Assembly: GCA_003228915.1 (NCBI GenBank)
Contig: QIGL01000079.1
Location: 1-54,798, forward strand
From: Acidiferrobacteraceae bacterium
GTDB lineage: Bacteria > Pseudomonadota > Gammaproteobacteria > Acidiferrobacterales > SZUA-150
Direction of reading: 5' to 3'
Length of the DNA stretch: 54,798 nt
This document shows positions 27,431-37,493 of this stretch, piece after piece (position 1 is the first letter of the stretch; each line of letters starts with the position of its first letter). The notes beneath the pieces were generated by a model. It saw only the letters and a program-made list of their open reading frames with translations. It was not told where the DNA came from and ran no database searches. A program made the translations under genes and the position numbers.

Positions 27431-28135
27431 GTGTCATGCCGGGTTAACCTGAACAAGCAGTTTGTTGTGCAATCACTTGGCATATTCGGTGGGACATTTG
27501 ATCCTGTACACTTCGGGCACTTAAACCCGGTCAGGGAAACAGCAAGCGCACTGGGGCTGGAGCAGGTAAGGTTTGTACCTGCAGCTAACCCACCCCACAG
27601 GCCAGAACCCGTTGCAGATACGCATCACAGGCTGGCTATGATCAGGCTGGCACTAGCAGGTTATCCGGAATTCAGGATAGATGAAAGAGAGCTTAATCGA
27701 ACAGGCAGTTCATATACCATTAATACACTCGAATCATTTCGTACAGAATTTGGCGATAAGCTCCCCATTATGATGCTTGTTGGTGCGGATGTTTTTAACG
27801 AGTTTAATGCCTGGCATCAATGGCAACAGATTCCAGACCTTGCTCATATTATTGTCATGACACGGCCAGGTCACCCGGTAGTAGACACCTCATTTTTTGA
27901 AATTAAAAATGGCAATAATCCCGATTGGAAAATTAGTCAGGATATAAACGATCTGCATAGCGAGCCACGGGGGCTTGTTTTTTTTCAGGACGTGACACCA
28001 TTAAATATTTCCGCAACTAAAATAAGATCATTGTTCAAAAAAAAAATAACCATCGATGCCCGCTTATCACAAGCTTTACCAGCTTCAGTTATTGAGTATA
28101 TAAAACTCAATAATTTATATGTTGACCACCCATAG
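27431..28135 (+). CDS. nadD: NadD, nicotinate-nucleotide adenylyltransferase
   Basis: NadD transfers AMP from ATP to nicotinate mononucleotide in NAD synthesis. The HxGH-type motif is HFGH in GIFGGTFDPVHFGHL, and the C-terminal ISATKIR matches the family's ISxTxxR signature. The open frame starts at GTG 27431. A second in-frame GTG at 27467 would place the protein's start four residues before GIFGG, which fits the family better. Neither has a strong ribosome site. Confidence 0.95.
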   Translation: MSCRVNLNKQFVVQSLGIFGGTFDPVHFGHLNPVRETASALGLEQVRFVPAANPPHRPEPVADTHHRLAMIRLALAGYPEFRIDERELNRTGSSYTINTLESFRTEFGDKLPIMMLVGADVFNEFNAWHQWQQIPDLAHIIVMTRPGHPVVDTSFFEIKNGNNPDWKISQDINDLHSEPRGLVFFQDVTPLNISATKIRSLFKKKITIDARLSQALPASVIEYIKLNNLYVDHP

Positions 28136-28143
28136 GAGTATAA

Positions 28144-28491
28144 ATGCAGTCACCGGAATTAAGAGACAAAATTTACCAGGCAATTGAAGACGCTAAAGGA
28201 ATAGATATCAAAGTACTTGATGTGCGGGAGAGTTCAGATATCACAGATTTTATGATTGTTGCCAGTGGCACATCGAGTCGGCACGTGTCGTCTGTTGCCG
28301 ACAGGGTAGCTGAATCAATGCTAAAGATTGGCAGTAAAGCAATAGGTGTTGAAGGCAAAAGAGAAGGTGACTGGGTATTGCTGGACTTTGGAGATGTTGT
28401 GGTTCACATCATGCGCCCGGATACCAGGGATTTTTATAACCTCGAGAAACTTTGGGGAGAGATACAGGAGTCTGGGGCACTTAAGCGTTGA
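28144..28491 (+). CDS. rsfS: RsfS, ribosome silencing factor
   Basis: RsfS (YbeB) binds ribosomal protein L14 and blocks subunit joining, lowering translation in starvation. The 115-residue protein has the family's DxxxSDITDFMIVASGTSSRH segment and the later GDWVLLDFGDVVVHIM. ATG 28144 follows an AGGAG site. The nadD-rsfS-rlmH order is conserved. Confidence 0.96.
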   Translation: MQSPELRDKIYQAIEDAKGIDIKVLDVRESSDITDFMIVASGTSSRHVSSVADRVAESMLKIGSKAIGVEGKREGDWVLLDFGDVVVHIMRPDTRDFYNLEKLWGEIQESGALKR

Positions 28492-28510
28492 GTGATACAG
28501 AAATTGGGTT

Positions 28511-28978
28511 ATGGATATTCGGATAATTGCAATTGGTCAAAAAATGCCGGCTTGGGTGGATCAGGCGTGTGAACAGTATCGCAATAGAGTGACCGGTCAG
28601 TGCGCCCTCAAGTTTCAATCATTGCCGGCCAAAAAACGTGGCAAGAGTGCAAACATGGCACGAATAATCAGGGAAGAGGGCAGCAGTCTGTTAATGGCAG
28701 TGCCACCAAAATCACATACGATCGCGCTGGAGCGTGAGGGCAAGGTGATTGATAGCAAAAAACTGGCAACTGTACTTGAGGGTTGCCTGATGGAAGGCCT
28801 GGGTCTTGTATTTTTAATAGGCGGACCTGAGGGCTTGTCAGATGATTGCCAGCAGCAAGCCGATGAAGTCTGGTCATTATCTGCTTTAACCATGGCACAC
28901 CCCGTAGCCAGGGTAGTATTAGCCGAACAGATTTACAGGGCCTGGAGCATGCTTAACAATTTGCCATATCATCGTTAA
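28511..28978 (+). CDS. rlmH: RlmH, 23S rRNA pseudouridine-1915 N3-methyltransferase
   Basis: RlmH (YbeA) methylates pseudouridine 1915 of 23S rRNA on the 70S ribosome. The 155-residue SPOUT-fold protein has the SAM-binding knot stretch LVFLIGGPEGLS and ends in EQIYRAWSMLNNLPYHR, the conserved C-terminus. The length is the same as in E. coli (155). Confidence 0.97.
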   Translation: MDIRIIAIGQKMPAWVDQACEQYRNRVTGQCALKFQSLPAKKRGKSANMARIIREEGSSLLMAVPPKSHTIALEREGKVIDSKKLATVLEGCLMEGLGLVFLIGGPEGLSDDCQQQADEVWSLSALTMAHPVARVVLAEQIYRAWSMLNNLPYHR

Positions 28979-29039
28979 TGAGGGCGCACGAATAATTGCC
29001 CGCGTTATTTTATATTACTACTCAATATTATATTCTAAA

Positions 29040-29639
29040 ATGGCTATAGGAAAAATATGTCTTGCATCAGCCTCACCACGACGACAGGAATTATTACAAC
29101 AAATGGGCGTTGATTTTGTTACTGAAAAGAGCGACATCGATGAAACGATAGCTTGTAATGAAACTCCAAGACAATACGTAACGCGTATGGCGGCCACGAA
29201 GGCAAAAACAGTTTACGACAACAGAAAAAATAAGAATAAAACAGTTTTACCCGTATTAGGAGCCGATACCGCTGTTATTATTGGTAGTACTGTACTGGGC
29301 AAACCAAAAAACAGGGCCGATGGCCATTATATGTTGTCCCGACTATCGGGTCGGACTCATGAAGTTTTGACGGCAATTGCACTTGTGACAGAAAGGAGCA
29401 AAATTTTCCAGACCATTAGTACCAGCCGGGTAACTTTTAAAGTTTTGGATGAAAAAGAAATTTTTTTGTATCTGGAATCTGGAGAGGCAGATGACAAGGC
29501 TGGTGGTTATGGTATCCAGGGGTTGGCAGCAACATTTATTACTAAACTTGAAGGAAGCTACTCTGCAGTTGTGGGCCTGCCGTTATTTGAGCTGTCCGAA
29601 TTAATTAATCGATCAATGGCGATCAATAGCGAGAATTAG
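29040..29639 (+). CDS. maf: Maf-family nucleotide pyrophosphatase (YhdE type)
   Basis: Maf proteins hydrolyse non-canonical or surplus nucleoside triphosphates; the YhdE type prefers dTTP and UTP. The 199-residue protein has the N-terminal SASPRRQELL, the core GADTAVIIGSTVLGKP with its catalytic aspartate, and the SGRTHEVLTA segment. It lies directly upstream of rng with no gap, the usual arrangement (yhdE-rng). Confidence 0.93.
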   Translation: MAIGKICLASASPRRQELLQQMGVDFVTEKSDIDETIACNETPRQYVTRMAATKAKTVYDNRKNKNKTVLPVLGADTAVIIGSTVLGKPKNRADGHYMLSRLSGRTHEVLTAIALVTERSKIFQTISTSRVTFKVLDEKEIFLYLESGEADDKAGGYGIQGLAATFITKLEGSYSAVVGLPLFELSELINRSMAINSEN

Positions 29640-31103
29640 ATGAGCGGTGAATTACTTATAAATGTTACGCCCAGCGAGACGAGAGTTGCGCTTGTTGAAA
29701 ATGGTGTACTGCAGGAAGTTTTTATTGAACGAGCAGATAAACGTGGAATTGTCGGCAATGTTTATAAAGGCAAGATTGTTCGTATTTTACCAGGCATGCA
29801 AGCCGCCTTTGTGGATATAGGTTTGGAGCGTGCAGCTTTTTTGCATGCAGCAGATATTATTCAGCCCCAGGAAAACGAGTCAGATATTCGTCCAATAAAT
29901 ACCTTGCTGCATGACAGCCAGACAGTGATTGTTCAGGTTGTAAAAGATCCTTTAGGCAGCAAAGGGGCGCGCCTGACCATGAACCTGACTTTACCTGCCA
30001 GGTATCTTGTTTACCTGCCCGACAGTCAACATATCGGTATATCACAGAAAATAGAAAACGAAGAAACACGAAACCGTTTGCGGGAGATCGTAGCGGGTGC
30101 AGTCTCGGATGATGCCGGTTCCAGTGAAGGTGGATTTATTATCAGGACTGCGTCAGAAACATCTGCCGAAAAAGATTTACTTAACGATATACGTTACTTG
30201 AAAAGGGCATGGTTATCGGTACAGGAAAAAATTGACCTTGTTAAGGCTCCAGGCATTATTCACGAGGATCTCAACTTAACAATACGGTCTATTCGAGATA
30301 TCGCAAGTGAAAAAATAGAAAAAATTCGTATCGACTCAAATGAGACATACCTGAAAGCCAAAAGATTTTCTGAAGAATTTATTCCCGAGGTTGTCGATAA
30401 TATTGAGTACTATCCTGGTGAGCGACCAATTTTCGACCTGTATTCAGTTGAAGATGAGATTCAGAAGGCGCTTGAGCAGAAGGTGATGCTTAAATCCGGC
30501 GGCCATATGGTCATTGATCAGACAGAGGCAATGACAACAATAGATGTAAACACTGGCGCTTATGTAGGCAGAAAGAACCTGGAAGAGACAATTTTTAAAA
30601 CCAATCTTGAAGCAACACAATCTATTGCCCGCCAGTTAAGGCTGCGAAATCTTGGTGGTATTATTATAATTGATTTTATTGATATGCTTGATGCCGACCA
30701 CAAACGACAGGTCCTGCGCACATTTGAAAAGGCATTGGCGCGGGACAGGACAAAGAATCATATTACAGAAATTTCATCATTGGGGCTGGTTGAGTTAACG
30801 CGCAAACGAACCCAGGAAAGCCTTGAGAGGGTGTTATGTGAGCCTTGCCCGGCTTGTACTGGCAGGGGGGTGCTCAAGACAGCGCAAACTGTTTGTTACG
30901 AAATTTTCAGAGAAATACTCAGGGAGGCGAGACAATTCGACGCGGAAAAGATTATGGTTTTGGCGTCACAGGTCGTTATCGACTTATTGCTAGATGAGGA
31001 GGCACAAAGTCTTGCTGATCTCCAGGAGTTTATAGCCAAACCAGTACAGCTCCAGGTTGAGACTTTGTATCACCAGGAACGGTTTGATGTGGTGCTCATG
31101 TAG
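29640..31103 (+). CDS. rng: Rng, ribonuclease G
   Basis: RNase G cuts single-stranded RNA and matures the 5' end of 16S rRNA. The 487-residue protein lacks the long C-terminal scaffold of RNase E, so it is the G type. It has an N-terminal S1 domain (about residues 35-120), the catalytic DNase-I-like domain with IIIIDFIDM, and the zinc-link cysteines in CPACTGRG. It begins at the base after the maf stop. The following gap carries a nested hairpin. Confidence 0.96.
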   Translation: MSGELLINVTPSETRVALVENGVLQEVFIERADKRGIVGNVYKGKIVRILPGMQAAFVDIGLERAAFLHAADIIQPQENESDIRPINTLLHDSQTVIVQVVKDPLGSKGARLTMNLTLPARYLVYLPDSQHIGISQKIENEETRNRLREIVAGAVSDDAGSSEGGFIIRTASETSAEKDLLNDIRYLKRAWLSVQEKIDLVKAPGIIHEDLNLTIRSIRDIASEKIEKIRIDSNETYLKAKRFSEEFIPEVVDNIEYYPGERPIFDLYSVEDEIQKALEQKVMLKSGGHMVIDQTEAMTTIDVNTGAYVGRKNLEETIFKTNLEATQSIARQLRLRNLGGIIIIDFIDMLDADHKRQVLRTFEKALARDRTKNHITEISSLGLVELTRKRTQESLERVLCEPCPACTGRGVLKTAQTVCYEIFREILREARQFDAEKIMVLASQVVIDLLLDEEAQSLADLQEFIAKPVQLQVETLYHQERFDVVLM

Positions 31104-31107
31104 CAGG

Positions 31108-31142
31108 ATCAGGGTAGAATACCTGACAGGTACCACCCTGAT
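31108..31142 (+). other. Nested hairpin after rng
   Basis: An outer 8-bp stem (ATCAGGGT at 31108-31115, ACCCTGAT at 31135-31142) encloses an inner palindrome (TACCTG-A-CAGGTA at 31120-31132). It starts four bases after the rng stop. No T-run follows directly. It could be a processing or stabilising element in the rng-yhdP transcript or a weak terminator. Confidence 0.5.
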
Positions 31143-31182
31143 GTGCTGTTAAAAATACTGTGCAAAACAAAGATCAAAATTA

Positions 31183-34100
31183 ATGAAAAAAACCATCCAC
31201 CGTTATGTATTCACTCTCGGTAAATGGACCTTTGTCTGTGGCCGTTGGGTTATTTATACAGGCATGGTGTTGGCTGTTGTTTTTGCCGCGCTGCTTGTAT
31301 TGGTCAAAATTTGGCTGCCTGATATTGCAGAAAAAAAATCAGAAATTGAAAATTTTGTATCAAAACAAACTGGTCTCGAAGTTACGACTACCAAAATTAG
31401 CCCTTACTGGAACGGTATTTATCCAGGATTAATAATTAGCGATGTCCTGTTTGTTAATCCTGAAAATAGAAAAAAACAACTAAAGTTCACAGAAATCAGG
31501 GCAAGCCTGGCAATCTTGCCCTTTCTTCTGGGCAGTGTTGAGTTTAGTGAAGTAATTCTCCACAAGAAAAAACTAGTCATTGAAAAAAAGAAATCGGGCA
31601 GAATGTTGGTGAATAACTGGCCCTTGCCAGAAGCAAATAATGAGTCGGAGGGAGGATTACTTAAATGGCTGGGCCGTTTGCACCATGTAGAGATTATGGT
31701 CAGTGAATTTGTCTGGAATGATCGAACAACAAAAGATAAATCTTTCTTAATAGAAAATCTGGGACTCCACCTGGATAATAATGATAACCAGCACAAATTG
31801 ACGGTAGAGGGAGATTTTCCACCAGATATGTGTCGTTCATGTACCGTTACAATTGATTTTACCAGTAAGGCCCTGACCCTGGCTGAACTAACCGGAAGTT
31901 TGCAATTAGATGCCATTGATCTTGATCCAGGTAATTTTCCAGAAACGATCAAAATGTTTCTGCCAGACGAACTAGACGGGTTATTTCAGGCCCAGATTGA
32001 TTCAACCTTCAGGAAGGGTGCGCTTGTATCGCTGAAAGGGCACATCATTGCCGATAATTTAGTGTTGCCATTACCTAGCACCAAGATTGTAAATATCGAC
32101 ACCATGAGCGGACATGTAAACTGGCAAGCTGAAAAAAATGACTGGCGCTTGTTGGTTACAGATTTGAATCTTGGATTAACAGCTGAGGAATGGCGTGCCG
32201 GTAAGTTACGTATCGAAAAAACCGGCAACAAAAGTCTTGTCTATCTGGAAAGAGCCAAGCTGAGTGACTTATCTGAGTATATTGGCCGTATCAACACCGA
32301 TATTAAGGAAGTCGAGTTAATAAAAAAATTAAAACCCAGCGGTGAGGTCCACGATCTACGACTCGAGTTTGAAAATACGTTCTCCTCTCTCGCTGATACT
32401 TCAATAAAAGCGAACCTGGTAGACCTGGAATTTAAACAGGTAGGGAATTATCCATCCGTAAAAGGCATCAGTGGCAAGTTAAGCATGAAGGGTGAAAAAG
32501 GTGAGTTCGAGATAAATTCAAGAAACGCCATCATTGTTGTCCCGAAAATATTCCGTGCACCGATTGAAACAGAATCATTAACGGGGACTGCCAGCTGGTA
32601 TAAACGGAAAGAGGCGTGGGAATTAAATGTGCAGAATCTTGGCATTATTGCCGAGGATGTTAAGGCGGAATCAAACTTTCAGGTACTTTTTCATGATGAC
32701 AAGAGTCGCTTGCCTACCGTCAAGGTACGGGTTGATTTCAGGGAAGGCCGTGGTTACCGCACGCCGTTATTTTATCCAAAAAACCTTGCTTCATCCGAGT
32801 TCCTGGCATGGCTGGATAAGGCATTGCAAGCCGGTTACGTAGAAAAAGGATACGCTATTCTTGAAGGCCCATTGGATAATTTTCCATTTAAGGATGGTTC
32901 GGGAAAATTTGAGGTAATGGTCGATATATCAAGAGCCACGTTGAATTACTTGCCAGGGTGGGCGCCATTAGAAGACGCCAAGGCCTTATTAAAATTTAAT
33001 GGCGGTGAAATGGTGGTTACCATAGAAAGTGGCAATATTGGTGGGTTGAACATAAGAAACGCAACCGCCTACATTAGCGACCTTACCACTGAGGTGGGTC
33101 AAGTAATTCAAATAAGTGGTGAAGCGGGGGGGGCTATTGAAACCGCAATCAACATTTTACGAAAAACTCCCGAAGGCAGTGATAACGGCCCATGGGCACA
33201 ATGGTTAAATCCTGGATTACATGCCGATGGTTATGGCGAGCTGGATATCCAAATCGCATTTAGGGCTGGCGCGGATGCGAAACCGGTAATCAATGGAGTT
33301 TTTACTACCGAAAATGGCACCGTAATGTTGCCCTGGAGTAACATTAAAATGTCACGTATCCAGGGTAATGCAGGTTTTGATGAGCTTGGGCTAAAATCTG
33401 GTCGTATTTCAGGAAAATTATTTGGCGGGCCTGTGGTGCTTGATATTTCACGACCAGAAACCACGAACCAGAAAATTACTGATAAAACTCCGCTTGTTCA
33501 GTTGCAAGCCAGGGGCAGGGCGATGTCCAGGGAGCTGACGAGTACATTTACTGAATGGTTACAGTCATATATTTCAGGATACAGTGATTGGCAAGCAACC
33601 CTTGCCTGGGATAACAAGATTAATTTTAAAATGAAGGCTGATTTAACTCATGCATCCGTAAGATTACCGGCACCATTCAGAAAGCCAAAGCATGCAAAAG
33701 CTGATTTAACGTTTAGCACTATCAGTACAAGCAATAATAATTTGTTGCTAGCGTATAATTTATATGGTGCAAGTAATGGCAAGCTGCGTTTTTGGAAAAA
33801 TCGTGGGAAGTGGGATTTTTACGGGGCAAATATCGGGTTATTTGATGCCATTCCAGAAGCACCAAAAAATGCGCTTGTTACACTGAATATTGCCAAGAAA
33901 GATTTTGATGCAGATTTATGGTCAGATGTCCTGAAAAGTTTTCTTAGCACGAAAGATGAAAGACCCCCCTATATTAAGTCTATCAATGCCAGTTTTGGAA
34001 ATGTTGATTTATTTGACAGGCATTTAGGGGGAATGGATATCGACCTGAAAAGAGGCGATAAAGGGCTGGTGGGTACGGTGCTTGGAAAATCTATTGAAGG

Positions 34101-35052
34101 AAAAATTAAATTCAATACCAGCAACGATGCTCCTGAACTGGATTTTGATTTGGCACGGCTCTACGTGCCCAAAGACAGCTTTAGAGAAAGTGAAAACCGT
34201 GTCAATCCTCGCAGTTTTCCGTCGATGGAGATTCGAGCCGGACAATTTAAATATGGAGACGCTGTTTTTGGGGAGACAATATTAAAGGGTGAAAGGGAAT
34301 CACTGGGTTTTCGCGTAACAAGGTTTGTTGTAAATGGCAGTCATTATAATATGATAGGCAGAGGCCGGTGGTATCGTATAGGTAACAGGGATGATGCCGC
34401 TGTTAAGTTAAAGTTTACAAGTAATAACCTGGGCAAGGCGTTAATCTCCATGGGTTCGCCTGACCAGATTGCTGACGGCAAGGGTTTTATTGAAACAGAT
34501 CTGAAATGGTCTAAAACGCTGGGCTTAGAGATTGGGAATATGAACGGCAATGCACAAATAAATTTTAAAAATGGCCGATTTCTGCAAGTAGAGCAGGGCG
34601 CAAGTAAAATGTTCGGGATAGTGGACATGAGTTCAATGATACGCTATTTACGACTGGATTTAAGTTCAATTTTTGGCAAGGGATTCTCTTTTAATACCGT
34701 GAAGGCAAAATTCAGTATAAATAATGGCGATGCGCAAACAACTGGCCTGAAAATTGAGGGACCATCAGCAAAAATGCTTTTAACAGGTCGCATTGGTATA
34801 GAGAAAGAGGATTTTGACATGGTTGTGGGGGTTAACCCCAGTTTGACTGATACCGTAGCGCTGACAGTGGGCGGACTAGTTGCACCAGCGGCCGGAATTG
34901 CAATGTTGGTAATAAAGAATTTGTTCAACACAGAGCTGGTTCCTTCGCCATCTATTAATTACTCAATCAGCGGCGCATGGGACAATCCAAAGGTGGAAAG
35001 GCTAACTGGCGATACTCCCCAGGAGCAGTTCGATGATGACTCTACAAGTTAA
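31183..35052 (+). CDS. yhdP: YhdP, AsmA-like envelope lipid-transport protein
   Basis: This 1289-residue protein belongs to the AsmA-like superfamily. YhdP, together with TamB and YdbH, is needed to move phospholipids from the inner to the outer membrane in E. coli. An N-terminal membrane anchor (about residues 18-45) is followed by a very long beta-rich periplasmic region (the DUF3971 and AsmA-C regions), expected to form a bridge with a hydrophobic groove. The length fits the family (about 1260). The gene stands after rng, as in E. coli and Pseudomonas. Confidence 0.94.
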   Translation: MKKTIHRYVFTLGKWTFVCGRWVIYTGMVLAVVFAALLVLVKIWLPDIAEKKSEIENFVSKQTGLEVTTTKISPYWNGIYPGLIISDVLFVNPENRKKQLKFTEIRASLAILPFLLGSVEFSEVILHKKKLVIEKKKSGRMLVNNWPLPEANNESEGGLLKWLGRLHHVEIMVSEFVWNDRTTKDKSFLIENLGLHLDNNDNQHKLTVEGDFPPDMCRSCTVTIDFTSKALTLAELTGSLQLDAIDLDPGNFPETIKMFLPDELDGLFQAQIDSTFRKGALVSLKGHIIADNLVLPLPSTKIVNIDTMSGHVNWQAEKNDWRLLVTDLNLGLTAEEWRAGKLRIEKTGNKSLVYLERAKLSDLSEYIGRINTDIKEVELIKKLKPSGEVHDLRLEFENTFSSLADTSIKANLVDLEFKQVGNYPSVKGISGKLSMKGEKGEFEINSRNAIIVVPKIFRAPIETESLTGTASWYKRKEAWELNVQNLGIIAEDVKAESNFQVLFHDDKSRLPTVKVRVDFREGRGYRTPLFYPKNLASSEFLAWLDKALQAGYVEKGYAILEGPLDNFPFKDGSGKFEVMVDISRATLNYLPGWAPLEDAKALLKFNGGEMVVTIESGNIGGLNIRNATAYISDLTTEVGQVIQISGEAGGAIETAINILRKTPEGSDNGPWAQWLNPGLHADGYGELDIQIAFRAGADAKPVINGVFTTENGTVMLPWSNIKMSRIQGNAGFDELGLKSGRISGKLFGGPVVLDISRPETTNQKITDKTPLVQLQARGRAMSRELTSTFTEWLQSYISGYSDWQATLAWDNKINFKMKADLTHASVRLPAPFRKPKHAKADLTFSTISTSNNNLLLAYNLYGASNGKLRFWKNRGKWDFYGANIGLFDAIPEAPKNALVTLNIAKKDFDADLWSDVLKSFLSTKDERPPYIKSINASFGNVDLFDRHLGGMDIDLKRGDKGLVGTVLGKSIEGKIKFNTSNDAPELDFDLARLYVPKDSFRESENRVNPRSFPSMEIRAGQFKYGDAVFGETILKGERESLGFRVTRFVVNGSHYNMIGRGRWYRIGNRDDAAVKLKFTSNNLGKALISMGSPDQIADGKGFIETDLKWSKTLGLEIGNMNGNAQINFKNGRFLQVEQGASKMFGIVDMSSMIRYLRLDLSSIFGKGFSFNTVKAKFSINNGDAQTTGLKIEGPSAKMLLTGRIGIEKEDFDMVVGVNPSLTDTVALTVGGLVAPAAGIAMLVIKNLFNTELVPSPSINYSISGAWDNPKVERLTGDTPQEQFDDDSTS

Positions 35053-35081
35053 TATAAATCTGACTCGGAGGAATTATTCTG

Positions 35082-35888
35082 GTGGCTAAGGTAGCGGGAA
35101 TTCAAATGGCATCTGGACCAAACGTGGCAGCAAACCTGACTGAGGCGGCCAGGTTGATTGCCAGGTGTGTTGAGGCAGGGGCAAAGCTGGTCGTGTTGCC
35201 TGAGAATTTTGCAATAATGCCACTAAAAGATGAAGACAGGCTCGCTGTTGCTGAAAAAGAAGGCAAAGGCCCCATCCAGTCGTTCCTGTCTTCCCAGGCC
35301 AAGGCGCATGGTATCTGGCTTGTTGGTGGCACTATACCTTTTGTTTCCTCACAGCCAAATCGCGTGCGGGCAGTCAGTCTTGTATTTAATGACAAGGGCT
35401 TGCAAGTTGGCCGCTACGATAAAATACATTTATTCGATGTGGAACTGGAGAATGGCGAGAAATATAGTGAGTCAAACTATTTTGAACCGGGCGATGAGGT
35501 CACCGTTATTGAGACGCCGCTCGGCAAACTTGGCATGGCTGTCTGTTATGACCTTCGTTTCCCGGAATTATTCAGGAAGTTGCTTGATCTGGATGCAGAA
35601 TTCGTTGTCGTGCCTTCGGCGTTTACTGAAATGACAGGCCTGGCACACTGGGAGATACTGGTTCGGGCGCGCGCAATAGAAAATCAAACCTATATAATTG
35701 CGCCTGGCCAGGGTGGTTACCATGTTAATGGCCGCGAAACCCATGGTGATAGCATGATTGTAAATCCATGGGGGATAGTACTGGATCGCCTGGAAAGAGG
35801 ATCGGGGTTTATTATTGCGGATCTGGACAAAAAAAGACTGTCTGCAATCCGGCGAAGTTTACCCAGTATTCAGCATCGAAGACTGTAA
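35082..35888 (+). CDS. Nitrilase-superfamily amidohydrolase (Nit-type)
   Basis: This 268-residue carbon-nitrogen hydrolase has the full catalytic triad: E41 (VLPENFA), K114 (YDKIHLFDV) and C155 (GMAVCYDLRFPEL). It belongs to the Nit branch; several members are deaminated-glutathione amidases that repair a metabolic side-product. The start is GTG 35082 with a good CGGAGGA site nine bases upstream. In many gammaproteobacteria tldD follows yhdP-nit; here mgtE takes that place. Confidence 0.93.
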   Translation: MAKVAGIQMASGPNVAANLTEAARLIARCVEAGAKLVVLPENFAIMPLKDEDRLAVAEKEGKGPIQSFLSSQAKAHGIWLVGGTIPFVSSQPNRVRAVSLVFNDKGLQVGRYDKIHLFDVELENGEKYSESNYFEPGDEVTVIETPLGKLGMAVCYDLRFPELFRKLLDLDAEFVVVPSAFTEMTGLAHWEILVRARAIENQTYIIAPGQGGYHVNGRETHGDSMIVNPWGIVLDRLERGSGFIIADLDKKRLSAIRRSLPSIQHRRL

Positions 35889-36005
35889 GTTTACCCATGG
35901 TATTAAAATACGTTCCCCGAATGGCAATAAATTAATTGTCGGCCTGTCATCCGGATACTACACTCCGGGTATAAGAATTAACCTGTAAATGACTGTGTTG
36001 TTGAT

Positions 36006-37361
36006 ATGCCAAATTCCCAAAAGACAAAATCTCTAGCACATCGAAAGGCGTTATTCGCAACTTTCGAGGAGGGCTCTGATGCGGATATCAGAGAATCACT
36101 GGCTGGGTTACACCCGGCAGATATTGCCGATGTACTGGAAGCCATTCCACCGGAATTAAGGCGGCAAATATGGCAACAGGTAGATCACGCCATTATGGGC
36201 GAAATCCTGCTTGAAATGCCGCAAGCGGTTAGAAGCGATCTCATCCAGGAGCTTGACGACGAAGCAATTATTGTTGCAACCCAGGCCCTCGATACTGATG
36301 AGGTTGCGGATTTAATCCCGCATCTGTCTGATGATGTAATTTCCAGAATTTTATTTGCTATGGATTCGCGGGCTCGTGAGAGCCTGGATCGTGTCCTGTC
36401 TTACCCTGAAGATACTGCAGGCGGATTAATGAATGTTGATGCCGTGACTATCAGGGACGACATTAGTCTTGAGGTAGTTTTACGTTACTTACGAAAACAA
36501 GGCGACTTACCAGAATACACCAATAAATTATTCGTCGTTGACCGGGCCGAACGATTGGTAGGGAGTTTACTGGTCAGGCGCTTGTTAACGACTGACCCGG
36601 ATAAAAAAGTAAATGAAATAATGGAGCCCGAAGCCATAAAATTTTCTGCGATGGATTCTGACAAAGATGTTGCTGCTGCTTTTGAAAAATACAATCTTAT
36701 TACGGCGCCTGTTTTAAATGAAGACTCGCAGGTTATTGGCAGGATCACGGTCGATGATGTGGTAGATGTCATCCGTGATGAAGCAGATCATTCCATCATG
36801 GCACCCGCTGGCCTGAAAGAAGATGAAGATATATTTGCACCAGTGGCACGAAGCACGCGTAATCGGGCAGTTTGGCTGGGGGTTAATTTAATTACCGCCG
36901 TGCTTGCCTCGTGGGTGATCAGTTTATTTGAACAAACGATTCAGCAAATTGTTGCACTGGCGGTGCTGATGCCCATTGTTGCCAGCATGGGCGGTAACGC
37001 TGGCACCCAAACAGTGACATTGGTAATACGTGGTATTGCCCTGGGCACGATTGATGAAAGCAACGCCAGGAAAGTACTTCGCTCCGAGTTTCTGATTGGA
37101 ATTATGAACAGTGTTATATGGGCTGTTGTTATTGGTGTCGTAGCCCTGCTATGGTTTGGCAATCCCATGCTGGGCCTGGTAATAGGGATGGCCATGACAA
37201 TTAATCTTGTCATCGCGGCCTTGTCTGGCGTGATAATTCCATTATTTACAAAGCGCCTGGGGATAGATCCGGCACTGGCTAGCGGCGTAGCCCTGACGAC
37301 GGTAACAGATGTTATCGGGTTTTTTGTCTTTTTAGGTCTGGCAACGTTATTGCTAATATAG
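36006..37361 (+). CDS. mgtE: MgtE, magnesium channel/transporter
   Basis: MgtE is a magnesium-gated Mg2+ channel. The 451-residue protein has the cytosolic N domain (about 30-130), two CBS domains (about 135-260) and five membrane helices (about 285-450) with the signature MGGNAGTQT that lines the pore, and the acidic aspartate in LTTVTDVIGF. Magnesium binding at the cytosolic domains closes the channel. I see no magnesium riboswitch in the 117-base upstream gap. Confidence 0.96.
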   Translation: MPNSQKTKSLAHRKALFATFEEGSDADIRESLAGLHPADIADVLEAIPPELRRQIWQQVDHAIMGEILLEMPQAVRSDLIQELDDEAIIVATQALDTDEVADLIPHLSDDVISRILFAMDSRARESLDRVLSYPEDTAGGLMNVDAVTIRDDISLEVVLRYLRKQGDLPEYTNKLFVVDRAERLVGSLLVRRLLTTDPDKKVNEIMEPEAIKFSAMDSDKDVAAAFEKYNLITAPVLNEDSQVIGRITVDDVVDVIRDEADHSIMAPAGLKEDEDIFAPVARSTRNRAVWLGVNLITAVLASWVISLFEQTIQQIVALAVLMPIVASMGGNAGTQTVTLVIRGIALGTIDESNARKVLRSEFLIGIMNSVIWAVVIGVVALLWFGNPMLGLVIGMAMTINLVIAALSGVIIPLFTKRLGIDPALASGVALTTVTDVIGFFVFLGLATLLLI

Positions 37362-37493
37362 CGCGCTAACATACCGTATGGGGGCTAGAATCGACCACTT
37401 GTCAGTGATAAATGCAGGAACGTCCGGGATTGTGCCATATTTAAAGTGGTATCTTACAAACATAAGTAGTTAGCTTAGTTTTGATTAATTGAA

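Noticed and set aside
31419-31952. Minus-strand frame of 177 residues inside yhdP
   Set aside because: No domain is seen and it overlaps a continuous, well-matched yhdP frame.
35889-36005. Possible magnesium riboswitch before mgtE
   Set aside because: The gap is only 117 bases and shows no M-box-like conserved structure.
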